64,000 nt of DNA from Marinobacter oulmenensis (GTDB taxonomy: Bacteria > Pseudomonadota > Gammaproteobacteria > Pseudomonadales > Oleiphilaceae), in NCBI RefSeq assembly GCF_014201735.1, contig NZ_JACHFE010000002.1:124001-188000 (forward strand). Direction: 5' to 3'. Shown piece by piece: positions 1 to 10,303 of the stretch. The position numbers and the translations under genes were made by a program. Under the pieces are notes generated by a model. It saw only the letters and a list, made by a program, of their open reading frames with translations. It ran no database searches and was not told the origin of the DNA. Numbering within the stretch: position 1 is the first letter of the stretch; every line of letters starts with the position of its first letter.

Positions 1-394
1 GGTGCTGTTGTCGATTTTTATCTATGCCTTTTTCAAGTTCACCTGGTCCATGCGCATGTACAATTTTGTCGCGGTCATGATCGGCAGCGCCCCGTTGCCC
101 GGCGATACCAAGACCAGCCCCGCCGCCCGTGAGGCCTTTGCCCGCCACGCAGGCCATATCTGTAATCTGGCTGGCGATGCGTTCAACCTCGGGTTGCGCT
201 CTTTCTATTACGCGCTGGCCGTGGTTGCCTGGTTTATCCATCCGGTGGTATTCATGGCCGTCTCTGCGCTGGTGGTGTTCGTGCTCTACCGGCGGGAATT
301 TCACTCCGATGCGCTGGAGGCCCTGCGTGCGGGCAAGGTGTTCGATCAGGAACCGCCCCAGCGCGTTGCCACGGAAACCACACCCAAAAACTGA
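1..394 (+). CDS. DUF599 family membrane protein, C-terminal part
   Basis: Open from the left edge of the window, so the N-terminus is missing; about 130 residues are visible, ending at TGA 392-394. The visible part has hydrophobic segments at its start and around residues 70-95, and an F-x-x-T-W-S-x-R-M-Y-N-F stretch followed by I-G-x-A-P, which I recognise from the DUF599 family of small inner-membrane proteins of unknown function. A thioesterase gene follows after 17 bp on the same strand, so the two may be co-transcribed. The family call comes from recalled motif pattern only; no activity can be assigned. Confidence 0.7.
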   Translation, partial: VLLSIFIYAFFKFTWSMRMYNFVAVMIGSAPLPGDTKTSPAAREAFARHAGHICNLAGDAFNLGLRSFYYALAVVAWFIHPVVFMAVSALVVFVLYRREFHSDALEALRAGKVFDQEPPQRVATETTPKN

Positions 395-411
395 CCGTCC
401 GGAATAAGCTG

Positions 412-882
412 ATGAACAACGAGACCCGAATCCGCCGGATTAACCGATTCATTGAAACCCTGAACCAGGCCCGGGGGCTGGGGCTGATCGCCAGAGAGGC
501 GGGCGAGGATTACCTGGTCATGGAGTTGCCCTACAACGAGCAGCTGATCGGTAACCCCGAAACCGGTGCCATGCACAGCGGTGCCATTACCACTCTGATG
601 GATACCGCATCCGGTTCGGTGATGATGTGCGCCCTGGAGGACCTGGAGCTGTGTCCCACCCTGGACCTGCGGGTGGACTATATGCGGCCGGCGGAGGCGG
701 GCAAGGCGGTACTGGCAAGGGCGGAAACCTACCGGGTGACGCGCAACATCATCTTCACTCGCTGCGAGGCCTACCATGAAGGCGGAAAGACCATAGCCAA
801 CTGCGTCGGCACCTTCATGAGGGTTGGCAAGGAGGCAACGCCCAAATCCTACCGCAAACTGATCACCGGAGAGGCGGAATGA
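412..882 (+). CDS. PaaI-type hotdog-fold thioesterase
   Basis: 156 residues, the usual size of a single hotdog domain. The central segment G-A-M-H-S-G-A-I-T-T-L-M-D-T-A (about residues 53-67) is the hallmark HGG-like turn and helix of PaaI/YbgC-type acyl-CoA thioesterases, with the conserved Asp in the long helix; L-D-L-R-V-D-Y-M-R-P follows as the substrate-side strand. Such enzymes hydrolyse acyl- or aryl-CoA thioesters in the cytoplasm; the substrate cannot be read from sequence. The stop codon overlaps the start of the next gene (ATGA), a second hotdog protein, suggesting translational coupling and perhaps a heteromeric enzyme. Confidence 0.85.
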   Translation: MNNETRIRRINRFIETLNQARGLGLIAREAGEDYLVMELPYNEQLIGNPETGAMHSGAITTLMDTASGSVMMCALEDLELCPTLDLRVDYMRPAEAGKAVLARAETYRVTRNIIFTRCEAYHEGGKTIANCVGTFMRVGKEATPKSYRKLITGEAE

Positions 883-1313
883 TTAACCCGGAAACCCTTC
901 GTTACACCCAGCAGACCGGTGATTTCGGCCCCATGCTCGAAAGCATTCCCTATGCGGGATGGATCGGGCTGCAGTGTGACCGCTTTGGTGACGACCTCAT
1001 CTTCCGGTTGCCGAAAAAGGACAGCAACCTTGGCAATCCGATTCTTCCGGCTATCCACGGGGGCGTGATTGGCGGATTCATGGAGCTGTCGGCGGCCATC
1101 TACCTGGTCATGGCCCAGGATACCCTGCGGCTGCCGCGGATTGTGGATTTCTCGCTGGACTACCTGCGTGCCGGGCTTAACCGGGAAACCTACGCCGAAT
1201 GCCGGCTGACCCGGCAGGGGAACCGGGTGTCCAACGTCATGGTTCTGGCCTGGCAGAAGTCCCGGGAAGAACCCATTGCCACGGCCAGAGCGCATTTTCT
1301 TCTGGATGGTTAG
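879..1313 (+). CDS. Second PaaI-type hotdog-fold thioesterase
   Basis: 144 residues, overlapping the previous gene by 4 bp (ATGA). The core A-I-H-G-G-V-I-G-G-F-M-E (about residues 61-72) is a canonical HGG motif with the helix Glu in place of the Asp seen in the upstream paralogue. R-I-V-D-F-S-L-D-Y-L-R follows. The two tandem genes are paralogues of low identity and have different catalytic carboxylates, so they probably act on different acyl-CoAs or form a mixed oligomer. Physiological role unknown. The next gene, htpG, has its own promoter. Confidence 0.85.
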   Translation: MINPETLRYTQQTGDFGPMLESIPYAGWIGLQCDRFGDDLIFRLPKKDSNLGNPILPAIHGGVIGGFMELSAAIYLVMAQDTLRLPRIVDFSLDYLRAGLNRETYAECRLTRQGNRVSNVMVLAWQKSREEPIATARAHFLLDG

Positions 1314-1331
1314 ACCGGGCGGATAACAGGG

Positions 1332-1359
1332 CTTGAAAAGGTCACGCCTGTCCCCACTT
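1332..1359 (+). promoter_or_regulatory. Sigma32 (heat-shock) type promoter of htpG
   Basis: CTTGAA at 1332-1337, a 14-bp spacer, then CCCCACTT at 1352-1359. This matches the RpoH pattern CTTGAA-N(13-14)-CCCCATNT with one mismatch, about 60 bp before htpG. It agrees with htpG being a heat-shock gene in proteobacteria. Confidence 0.7.
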
Positions 1360-1421
1360 TCTGGAGGAGTAAACAATACCCAGGTCTTTCACCTAATCCA
1401 GAAACAGGAGAGCAACACCCC

Positions 1422-3314
1422 ATGACGGTAGAAGCCAATAAAGAGACCCTTGGATTCCAGACAGAGGTGAAGCAACTGCTGAACCTGATGATTCACTCTC
1501 TGTATTCGAATAAAGAGATTTTTCTCCGTGAGCTGATTTCCAACGCCTCGGATGCCGAGGACAAGCTCCGCTTCGCCGCCCTGAAGGACGACAGCCTGTT
1601 TGAGGGGGACACCGAACTCCATATCCGTCTTGATTACGACAAGGAGGCCGGCACGGTTACCCTCACCGATAACGGTATCGGCATGACCCGGGACGATGTC
1701 ATTGCCAACCTGGGTACCATCGCCAAATCCGGCACTGCGGAATTTCTCAAGCAGCTCTCCGGTGATGAGAAAAAAGACAGCAAGCTGATCGGTCAGTTTG
1801 GTGTCGGTTTCTACTCCGCCTTCATCGTGGCTGACCGGGTGGAAGTCAAAACCCGTCGTGCCGGCGCGCCCGCCAGTGAAGGTGTGCACTGGGAGTCCAA
1901 AGGCGACGGTGAATTCACCATTGAGCAGACCGAGCGCGAGCAGCGGGGCACTGAAATCACCCTGCACCTGAAATCCGACGCACAGGAATTCGCGGACGGC
2001 TGGAAACTGCGCACGCTGGTCAAGAAGTACTCCGACCACATCTCCTTCCCGGTGATCATGAAGTCCGAATCCGAGGAAGAAGACAAGAAGGGCGAGGACG
2101 AAACCGTCAACGATGCTACCGCCCTTTGGACCCTGCCTCGCACCGAAATCAAGGACGACGAATACAAGGAGTTCTACAAGCACATTGCCCACGACTTCGA
2201 AGACCCGCTGACCTGGTCCCACAACAAGGTCGAGGGCAAGCTCGACTACACCAGCCTGCTGTACATCCCCAAACGTGCGCCGTTTGACCTGTACAACCGC
2301 GAGGCGCCGCGCGGCCTGAAGCTGTACGTGCAGCGGGTGTTCATCATGGATGACGCCGAGCAGTTCCTGCCGCTGTACCTGCGTTTCACCAAGGGTGTGA
2401 TCGATTCCAACGATCTGTCCCTGAACGTGTCCCGGGAAATCCTGCAGAACGACAGCACGGTGGACAGCATTCGTACCGCCATGACCAAGCGGGTTCTGGA
2501 TACCCTGTCCAAGCTGGCCAAGAAACAGCCCGAAGACTACCAGACCTTCTGGGACGAATTCGGTACGGTGCTCAAGGAAGGCCCGGCTGAAGACTTCAGC
2601 AACCGTGAAAAAATCGCCGGCCTGCTGCGTTTCGCCACCACCCACACCGGCGAGTCCGCCCAGAACGTATCGCTGGATGACTACATCGGCCGGATGAAAG
2701 ACGGTCAGAACAAGATCTACTACATCACCGGTGACAACTTCACGGCCGCCAAGAGCAGCCCGCACCTGGAAGTGTTCCGCAAGAAGGGTGTTGAAGTACT
2801 GATCCTGTCTGACCGTATCGATGAATGGATGATGGGCTACCTCAGCGAGTATGACGGCAAGCAGTTCCAGGACGTCGCCCGCGGGGATCTGGACCTCGGC
2901 GAAGTGGAGACCGAGGAAGACAAGAAACATCAGGAAGAGGTGGCCGAAGAGCACAAGGGGCTGGTTGAGCGCATCCAGAGTGCGCTGGAAGACCGGGTTC
3001 AGGAAGTGCGCGTGACCAACCGTCTGACGGATTCCCCGGCGTGCCTGGTGGTCGGCCAGTTCGACATGGGCGCCCAGATGAAGAAAATCATGGAAGCGGC
3101 CGGCCAGAAGGTCCCCGAGAGCAAACCGATCTTCGAGATCAACGCGGAGCACCCGCTGGTGCAGCGCCTTGAAAGCGAACAGAGTGAAGATCGCTTCAAG
3201 GAACTGTCTGCCGTGCTCTTTGACCAGGCGACCCTGGCCAGCGGCGAGCAGCTGGCCGACCCCGGTTCCTACGTGACCCGCCTGAACCGCCTGCTGCTCG
3301 AACTTTCCAACTGA
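1422..3314 (+). CDS. htpG: Molecular chaperone HtpG (bacterial Hsp90)
   Basis: 630 residues, normal for HtpG. The N-terminal GHKL ATPase domain shows [12 protein letters not shown] near residue 40, D-N-G-I-G-M near 85 and [11 protein letters not shown] near 127, which bind ATP and form the lid. The middle domain carries [12 protein letters not shown] and [10 protein letters not shown], including the catalytic-loop Arg. The C-terminal dimerisation domain is complete. The ATG is preceded by AGGAG. HtpG remodels client proteins in the cytosol together with the DnaK system. A sigma32-like promoter lies just upstream. Confidence 0.98.
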   Translation: MTVEANKETLGFQTEVKQLLNLMIHSLYSNKEIFLRELISNASDAEDKLRFAALKDDSLFEGDTELHIRLDYDKEAGTVTLTDNGIGMTRDDVIANLGTIAKSGTAEFLKQLSGDEKKDSKLIGQFGVGFYSAFIVADRVEVKTRRAGAPASEGVHWESKGDGEFTIEQTEREQRGTEITLHLKSDAQEFADGWKLRTLVKKYSDHISFPVIMKSESEEEDKKGEDETVNDATALWTLPRTEIKDDEYKEFYKHIAHDFEDPLTWSHNKVEGKLDYTSLLYIPKRAPFDLYNREAPRGLKLYVQRVFIMDDAEQFLPLYLRFTKGVIDSNDLSLNVSREILQNDSTVDSIRTAMTKRVLDTLSKLAKKQPEDYQTFWDEFGTVLKEGPAEDFSNREKIAGLLRFATTHTGESAQNVSLDDYIGRMKDGQNKIYYITGDNFTAAKSSPHLEVFRKKGVEVLILSDRIDEWMMGYLSEYDGKQFQDVARGDLDLGEVETEEDKKHQEEVAEEHKGLVERIQSALEDRVQEVRVTNRLTDSPACLVVGQFDMGAQMKKIMEAAGQKVPESKPIFEINAEHPLVQRLESEQSEDRFKELSAVLFDQATLASGEQLADPGSYVTRLNRLLLELSN

Positions 3315-3321
3315 GTGATCG

Positions 3322-3540
3322 ATGCAGCAGATCATTGTGGACGTGAGCATCACCCCTGAAGAGTGGATCAAGCTCTATCAGGGGGTTGCCACCGATGTTC
3401 GCACCACGGCCCGGGACGGACGCTCTGTCCGTTTCCCGGCCCGTATCCTTTCCCGTTTTTTCCTCAAAGACGGCATTGAAGGCACCTTCCTTATCCTGTT
3501 TGATGATGCGGGCAAATTTGTCACCATCCAGCGCCTCTGA
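3322..3540 (+). CDS. DUF2835 family small protein
   Basis: 72 residues, starting 8 bp after htpG and therefore probably read from the same transcript. The pattern of an N-terminal strand (I-V-D-V-S-I), W/Y-x-K-L-Y-Q-G, then G-R-S-V-R-F-P-A-R-I-L-x-x-F, G-I-x-G-T-F and a terminal strand ending I-Q-R-L is that of DUF2835, a short all-beta-looking family found in gammaproteobacteria. Function unknown. Its position behind a heat-shock chaperone gene is the only contextual hint. Confidence 0.75.
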   Translation: MQQIIVDVSITPEEWIKLYQGVATDVRTTARDGRSVRFPARILSRFFLKDGIEGTFLILFDDAGKFVTIQRL

Positions 3541-3655
3541 TCATTTCCTGTTCTTCCATAAAAAAATACTTTCAGAATTGTTTTTTTAATTAATTATCCT
3601 TTGTTTTTGCCCTGACCTATAGTGACCCTGTTCTCGTTAACGCAGGAGTTGCCCT

Positions 3656-3748
3656 ATGTCAGCCTTGTTCAAAAAAACGTCGGTAGCATGGAGTGACTCT
3701 CTCGGCATTCTGGCCGATTACTGGCGTGATTACGCCATCGCCCAATAG
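3656..3748 (+). CDS. Putative 30-residue small protein
   Basis: A short ORF, ATG 3656 to TAG 3746-3748, with a well placed AGGAG 8 bp upstream and a TATAGT -10-like box at about 3619. The peptide is M-S-A-L-F-K-K-T-S-V-A-W-S-D, then an aromatic, acidic C-terminal half (L-A-D-Y-W-R-D-Y). I do not recognise it. It lies alone between DUF2835 and katG in an otherwise non-coding stretch. It could be a genuine small protein or part of an untranslated leader. Evidence is limited to the ribosome-binding site and promoter-like signals. Confidence 0.4.
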   Translation: MSALFKKTSVAWSDSLGILADYWRDYAIAQ

Positions 3749-3781
3749 TGGCGTCGCGGCCCGGAATGAGCGGGAAAGTCG

Positions 3782-3818
3782 ATAGACGTTTGCTATGCCC
3801 TCGGTAGGGAGGTTTGCG
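3782..3818 (+). promoter_or_regulatory. OxyR binding site and promoter of katG
   Basis: ATAG (3782-3785), 7 bp, CTAT (3793-3796), 7 bp, GTAG (3804-3807): three of the four tetramers of the ATAG-N7-CTAT-N7-ATAG-N7-CTAT OxyR motif in exact register. A TATACT -10 box follows at 3839-3844, about 61 bp before the katG ATG. This layout fits peroxide-activated katG transcription. Confidence 0.65.
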
Positions 3819-3850
3819 CCAGAGCCTAAGTGAACGATCTATACTTATGA

Positions 3851-6076
<2,226 letters not shown>

Positions 6077-6082
6077 TCGGCC

Positions 6083-6113
6083 AGCCGGGGCACCCCTTTC
6101 GGGTGTCCCGGCT
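6083..6113 (+). terminator. Hairpin after katG
   Basis: A 13-bp nearly perfect stem, AGCCGGGGCACCC / GGGTGTCCCGGCT, around CTTTC, beginning 6 bp after the katG stop. No clear U-run follows, so termination efficiency is uncertain. Confidence 0.6.
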
Positions 6114-6200
6114 ATCAACTTCCCGCCATATCTCCTACAATCCGGGCCGTTCTGTTTCTGACAGACTTTATTCCTATCTTGCTGTGCACCCGGAGTTTTC

Positions 6201-7205
6201 ATGCGAATCATTCTTGCCCCGATGGAAGGGCTGGTGGATGCGCCCATCAGGGAAACGCTGACCCATGTCGGTGGCATTGACCGGTGCGTCACCGAGTTTG
6301 TCCGGGTAACCCATGGCATGTTGCCACCGCGGGTTTTCTACAATTATGCCCCGGAGCTCCATAACCGGGCCCTGACCCGTGCCGGCACGCCTGTATCCGT
6401 TCAGTTGCTGGGCTCCGATCCCGAGATGATGGGTCGCCATGGCGCCCGGGCGGTCGAACTGGGGGCAGAGCAGGTGGACATCAATTTCGGTTGTCCGGCG
6501 AAGACCGTCAACAAGCACAAGGGCGGCTGTGTCCTGATGCGGGAACCGGAATTGATGCATGCCATTGCCAGCGCGGTGCGTGAAGCGGTGCCGGCACAGG
6601 TGCCGGTGACGGCCAAGATGCGTCTGGGCTATGACGATCGTTCCATGGGCGTCGACTGCGGCGTTGCGCTGGCGGAGGCCGGTGTGGCCGAGATTGTTAT
6701 TCACGCCCGCAGCAAGGTGGACGGCTACCGTCCGCCCGCCTACTGGGAGGAGATTGCCCGGGTCCGCGAGGCGGTATCGACGCCGGTGGTGGCCAACGGT
6801 GAAATCTGGACGGTGGAGGATTACTGGCGATGCCGTGAGGTGTCTGGCTGTGACGATGTCATGATCGGCCGCGGCCTCATTGCCCGCCCGGATCTGGCTG
6901 CTCGTATCAAGGCGTCACAGAGGGGCGAGCCGCTCCCGGAAATGCCCTGGCACGATGTGGTCGCTCTGGTCGGTGACTACGCGAGAGCGCTCCAGGATCG
7001 TCTGGAAGACCGTTATGTCACGGGGCGGATCAAGCAGTGGCTGAACTATCTTCGCCAGGGCTACCATGAGGCCGAAACCCTGTGGCCCAGAGCTCGGAAA
7101 ATCCGGGAGGTGGCTCCCATGATGGCCTGTCTTGAGCAGATAGCAGGGAAGGAGGAGATGGCCCGGTTGCGTCCGGAGCCATCCCCGATGCACGTGGTCA
7201 GTTGA
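6201..7205 (+). CDS. dusC: tRNA-dihydrouridine(16) synthase DusC
   Basis: 334 residues. TIM-barrel FMN enzyme: L-A-P-M-E-G-L at the N-terminus binds FMN, Q-L-L-G-S and I-N-F-G-C-P-A-K carry the catalytic Cys (about residue 98) that protonates the uracil ring, then K-M-R-L-G-Y, I-H-A-R and M-I-G-R-G form the phosphate and substrate site. The short N-terminus beginning M-R-I-I-L-A-P-M-E-G-L-V-D and the C-terminal helical domain match DusC rather than DusA or DusB. It reduces U16 in the tRNA D-loop. Convergent overlap by 8 bp with the bacteriohemerythrin gene. Confidence 0.92.
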   Translation: MRIILAPMEGLVDAPIRETLTHVGGIDRCVTEFVRVTHGMLPPRVFYNYAPELHNRALTRAGTPVSVQLLGSDPEMMGRHGARAVELGAEQVDINFGCPAKTVNKHKGGCVLMREPELMHAIASAVREAVPAQVPVTAKMRLGYDDRSMGVDCGVALAEAGVAEIVIHARSKVDGYRPPAYWEEIARVREAVSTPVVANGEIWTVEDYWRCREVSGCDDVMIGRGLIARPDLAARIKASQRGEPLPEMPWHDVVALVGDYARALQDRLEDRYVTGRIKQWLNYLRQGYHEAETLWPRARKIREVAPMMACLEQIAGKEEMARLRPEPSPMHVVS

Positions 7206-7602
7206 TGCCGTGGGCCTTGAAGTGCTCCACGTAGGCCTTGTCGACTTTCAGGATGTGATGGCTTAACCAGTCCTTGAGCAGATCGAGCGCCTGGGCACCG
7301 GCCGGCTCGCCGCTTTCGTGCCGTTCCAGCAGGCTCATCACCTTGGCCGTGAACGCATCGTGCTCGGCTTTGTGTGCTTCTGTCTCGGGATACCCCAGGC
7401 GGTTAAACAGGTCTTCCTCGAGAATAAAATGGTTCATGGTGTAGTCCACCAGAGCATCCAGAACCTCGCCGATGGTTTCTTCATCCGCGCCCACCTGCAT
7501 GACGTCGTGCAGTTGGTTGGTTTGCTCGACCAGCCAGCGGTGTTGCTGGTCAATCTCTTCTATGCCTACTTCCAGTTCTTTGCTCCACGGCCAGAACGCC
7601 AT
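7198..7602 (-). CDS. Bacteriohemerythrin
   Basis: 134 residues from ATG 7602, which has AGGAGAGGG upstream; a longer in-frame start at 7638 lacks family similarity. Iron ligands of the four-helix hemerythrin bundle are visible: H in I-D-x-Q-H, H-F-x-x-E-E, H-K-A-E-H and H-H-I-L-K-V-D. It binds O2 reversibly at a di-iron site in the cytoplasm; roles proposed for the family are O2 storage, delivery to oxygenases, or sensing. A TTGAC-N4-GTCAA palindrome 70-80 bp upstream suggests control by an FNR/Anr/Dnr-type regulator. Confidence 0.93.
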   Translation of the reverse strand: MAFWPWSKELEVGIEEIDQQHRWLVEQTNQLHDVMQVGADEETIGEVLDALVDYTMNHFILEEDLFNRLGYPETEAHKAEHDAFTAKVMSLLERHESGEPAGAQALDLLKDWLSHHILKVDKAYVEHFKAHGIN

Positions 7603-7666
7603 CTGTCCCTCTCCTGAAATCCTTGCGTGTTGTTGCAAGCCATCCTATGAACAGGGCCGCGCAACG

Positions 7667-7686
7667 GTCTTGACGGACGTCAAGAC
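7667..7686 (-). promoter_or_regulatory. FNR/Anr/Dnr-like palindrome upstream of bacteriohemerythrin
   Basis: A perfect 8+8 inverted repeat, GTCTTGAC-GGAC-GTCAAGAC, containing TTGAC-N4-GTCAA, a variant of the FNR-family consensus TTGAT-N4-ATCAA. It is centred about 75 bp upstream of the bacteriohemerythrin ATG on the minus strand. Sequence symmetry is certain; regulator identity is inferred. Confidence 0.45.
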
Positions 7687-7785
7687 AACCGGGGCTGTCC
7701 GGTAACAACGGAAAGTTTTGCAATATCAGGCCAGGGAAGGGGCTAGGAGCGGTAGCAAAGGCCCGGCAAGGCGGGCCATCAGCTT

Positions 7786-8280
7786 TTACTGGGAGGCGGT
7801 ATCGAGTTGTTTGCGCATGGCATAGCGAAGGAACATGGCCCCCCGGAGGGTGACCTGTTGCTCGTCGACAACTTCAAAACCGTGGCGTTCAAAGAAAGGA
7901 CGCGCGACCACGCTGGCTTCGGTACGCAATTCCGAGACCCCACGGGCGGCCAGGTCCTGCTCGGCCTCCCGGTAAAGGGCCGAGGCCACACCCCGGCGGG
8001 CGTAGTTGGGAGCGGTGAACACCAGGTCAATATTGCCGTCGGGCTCGTACGAAATAAAGCCGGCAAGGTGAGAGCCTTCTTCGGCCACCAGGGTTTCCAG
8101 GGAATCCAGACGCTGGCGCCAGGTATCCAGGTGCGGCGTTCGTGAAGCCCAGGCAAAGCGCTGGGTTTCATCGTAAGCCGTGGCTGCGAGCTGATGGACG
8201 GATTCCGTGAACAGTCGGACCAGTGGGCTGAGATCCTGTATCCGATACCTGCGAATGTGGATAGAGCTTTCCGGGTTCAT
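7786..8280 (-). CDS. GNAT family N-acetyltransferase
   Basis: 164 residues from ATG 8280; a TTG two codons upstream is also possible. The acetyl-CoA pyrophosphate loop is V-F-T-A-P-N-Y-A-R-R-G-V-A-S-A-L (about residues 87-102), a good Q/R-x-x-G-x-A motif A. The C-terminal F-F-E-R-H-G-F-E-V-V is the typical last strand and helix. The overall form is YafP-like. It presumably acetylates a small amine in the cytoplasm; the substrate is unknown. The upstream SMR exporter gene ends 6 bp before this ATG, so they form an operon. Confidence 0.88.
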   Translation of the reverse strand: MNPESSIHIRRYRIQDLSPLVRLFTESVHQLAATAYDETQRFAWASRTPHLDTWRQRLDSLETLVAEEGSHLAGFISYEPDGNIDLVFTAPNYARRGVASALYREAEQDLAARGVSELRTEASVVARPFFERHGFEVVDEQQVTLRGAMFLRYAMRKQLDTASQ

Positions 8281-8286
8281 GGGCAA

Positions 8287-8616
8287 TCAGTGTGCACTCG
8301 TGTTGGAAAACAGATTGATAACCAATACACCGGCTACAATGAGCAGCATACCGGCAATCGCGGGAAAATCCAGCCTTTGACCCATGGCCAGCCAGCCTAT
8401 CAGGGATATCAGAACAATCCCAAGGCCGGCCCAAGCGGCGTAGGCCAGGCCAACCGGAATGACCCGGATGGCCAGCGACAGAAAGTAGAATGCCACGGCG
8501 TAACCGACAATGACCATAAGGGTTGGCCCCAGTCGGGTGAACCCATCACTGGCCTTGAGCGCGGTAGTGCCTACGACTTCGGCGACGATCGCCACCATCA
8601 GATACATCCAGCTCAT
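8287..8616 (-). CDS. Small multidrug resistance (SMR) family exporter, EmrE-like
   Basis: 109 residues and four transmembrane helices, the standard SMR size. The proton/drug-binding Glu is in helix 1, A-E-V-V-G-T-T-A-L-K-A-S-D-G-F-T-R-L (Glu about residue 13), and Y-A-A-W-A-G-L-G in helix 3 corresponds to EmrE Y-A-I-W-S-G-V-G with the conserved Trp. This favours the EmrE (QacC) branch exporting lipophilic cations over the guanidinium-exporting Gdx branch. I see no guanidine riboswitch in the 270 bp upstream. Works as a dimer in the inner membrane. Co-transcribed with the GNAT gene. Confidence 0.9.
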   Translation of the reverse strand: MSWMYLMVAIVAEVVGTTALKASDGFTRLGPTLMVIVGYAVAFYFLSLAIRVIPVGLAYAAWAGLGIVLISLIGWLAMGQRLDFPAIAGMLLIVAGVLVINLFSNTSAH

Positions 8617-8887
8617 CGCTAACAGGGTGCTCCGTATCGGAATCCGTTGTCATTGGGTCGGGAGGGGTGCAACGCGAGCAGGCCGCCTCGGGAGCATTGA
8701 TTGTACAGGGCCGGTGTGGCCACGCAATCCGCTGTTCTGCACAGGGAAAACTCGGGAAGGGGCGAATCGGCCCGGAGCGTCAATATCCTGTAAAGATCTC
8801 TTTTTGCGCTTGAAAAGCATTCGCGCTGGTGCAGAATGAGGGCCGTCCCGAGCAATATACCGCCCCCTCGTCCGGAACAGGAACTTC

Positions 8888-10303
8888 ATGTCCAACCGCA
8901 TTGAAACAACCCGCCCGCTGCTGCTTGTACTGGCCGTGGCTCTGGGGCTGACCGGCTGTGCCGGCCAGAAACCCGTGCCCGAACCACCCGTGGAGCTCCC
9001 CGGTCAGTTTTCCGTAAGCGGGGAGGTGCAGATGGAGAACCGGTGGTGGCGAGCGTTCGAAGACCCCCGGCTGGACCAACTGATGGACCGGGCCCTGACC
9101 GACAATCTGGATTTACGGGCCAGTTTCCAGCGGCTTCGCCAGGCCAGGGCAGCGGCCGACAGTCAGGCATCCGGGCTGTTCCCGTCAGTCGATGGCAACG
9201 CCGGGGCCGAGCGGCAGGAAACGGACAGCTCAGGCAGTGATACCTTCAGCGCGGGCCTGAGCGCGAGTTATGAAGTTGATCTGTGGGGCAGAATCCAGTC
9301 ACAGGTGCAGGCGGAGGAGTACCGCGTGCAGGCGACCCGGGCGGAGTATCAGGCTGCGGCTGTCTCACTCACCGGAGAGATCGCCAATGCCTGGTTCCAG
9401 CTTGTGGAACAGCAGGGTCAGCAGGCGCTCGCCCGCCGACAACTGGAGACCAATGAAAACCTGTTGTCGCTGATTGAGGCCCGCTTCGCCGCCGGGCAGG
9501 GTGGCAGCGCCGATGTCCTGCGACAGCGACAGCTGGTGGCATCGTCCCGTGATCGGCTCAACAGCATCGGGGCGGAGATCCGCATTCTGGAAAACCAGCT
9601 ATCGGTGCTGCTCGGACGCTCTCCGGGGCAGGCCGGCCTGCCGGTAAGTGACACCCTTCCGGAACTGCCAGCGCTGCCTGATACCGGTGTTCCCGGTGAA
9701 CTGGTACGCCGGCGCCCGGATGTGGAGCAGGGCTGGCGCCAGGTCCAGGCCGCCGATGAAGACCTGGCTGCCGCGATTTCCAACCGTTTCCCGAGGCTGA
9801 CACTGGATGCCTCCCTGCGCGACAGCGCGGAGGACGTCAGCAACCTGTTCGATAACTGGCTGGCGACCCTCGCTGCCAATCTCACCGTGCCCCTGGTTGA
9901 CGGTGGCCAGCGCCGGGCCGAGGTCCGCCGTTCCCGGGCGGTCCTGGAACAGCGGGTTCAGTCGTACGGTCAGACCGTGCTCACGGCACTCCAGGAGGTC
10001 GAGGATGCGCTGGCCCGGGAGCAACAACAGAAGCGGACACTGGCAAGCCTGGCGCAGCAGATCCGCCTGGCCGAAGCCAGCTACCGGCAGTTGAGAACCC
10101 AGTATCTCAATGGCGCCGTCAGTTACATCGAAGTCCTTAACGCATTGCAGGATCAGCAGGACCTTCGCCGGGAGCAGCTCAGCACCCGACAGCAACTGCT
10201 GGGTTACCGGGTGTCCCTGTATCGTGCCCTGGCCGGAGGTCTTGAGGTCCCCGGCACGGAGAGTGAAAGACCGACCCCTACCACGGAGAACGACGAGGCA
10301 TGA
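8888..10303 (+). CDS. RND efflux outer-membrane channel lipoprotein (NodT/OprM type)
   Basis: 471 residues. A signal peptide with lipobox L-T-G-C (Cys about residue 24) predicts a lipid-anchored precursor. Two repeats of the TolC/OEP fold follow: W-W-x-x-F-x-D-P-x-L-D-x-L, the N-L-D-L-R-A-S turn and A-S-Y-E-V-D-L-W-G-R in the first half, and R-R-P-D-V-E-Q-G-W-R and V-P-L-V-D-G-G-Q-R-R-A-E-V in the second. It forms the trimeric outer-membrane exit duct of a tripartite pump. First of a three-gene operon, overlapping the adaptor gene by 4 bp. Confidence 0.93.
   Translation: MSNRIETTRPLLLVLAVALGLTGCAGQKPVPEPPVELPGQFSVSGEVQMENRWWRAFEDPRLDQLMDRALTDNLDLRASFQRLRQARAAADSQASGLFPSVDGNAGAERQETDSSGSDTFSAGLSASYEVDLWGRIQSQVQAEEYRVQATRAEYQAAAVSLTGEIANAWFQLVEQQGQQALARRQLETNENLLSLIEARFAAGQGGSADVLRQRQLVASSRDRLNSIGAEIRILENQLSVLLGRSPGQAGLPVSDTLPELPALPDTGVPGELVRRRPDVEQGWRQVQAADEDLAAAISNRFPRLTLDASLRDSAEDVSNLFDNWLATLAANLTVPLVDGGQRRAEVRRSRAVLEQRVQSYGQTVLTALQEVEDALAREQQQKRTLASLAQQIRLAEASYRQLRTQYLNGAVSYIEVLNALQDQQDLRREQLSTRQQLLGYRVSLYRALAGGLEVPGTESERPTPTTENDEA

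Noticed and set aside
1389..3371. 660-codon open frame antisense to htpG
   Set aside because: Mirror of the codon pattern of a highly expressed GC-rich gene; the product resembles no family and has no ribosome-binding site.
8617..8887. Guanidine riboswitch upstream of the SMR gene
   Set aside because: No ACGR-type conserved loop motifs recognised, and the exporter looks EmrE-like rather than Gdx-like.
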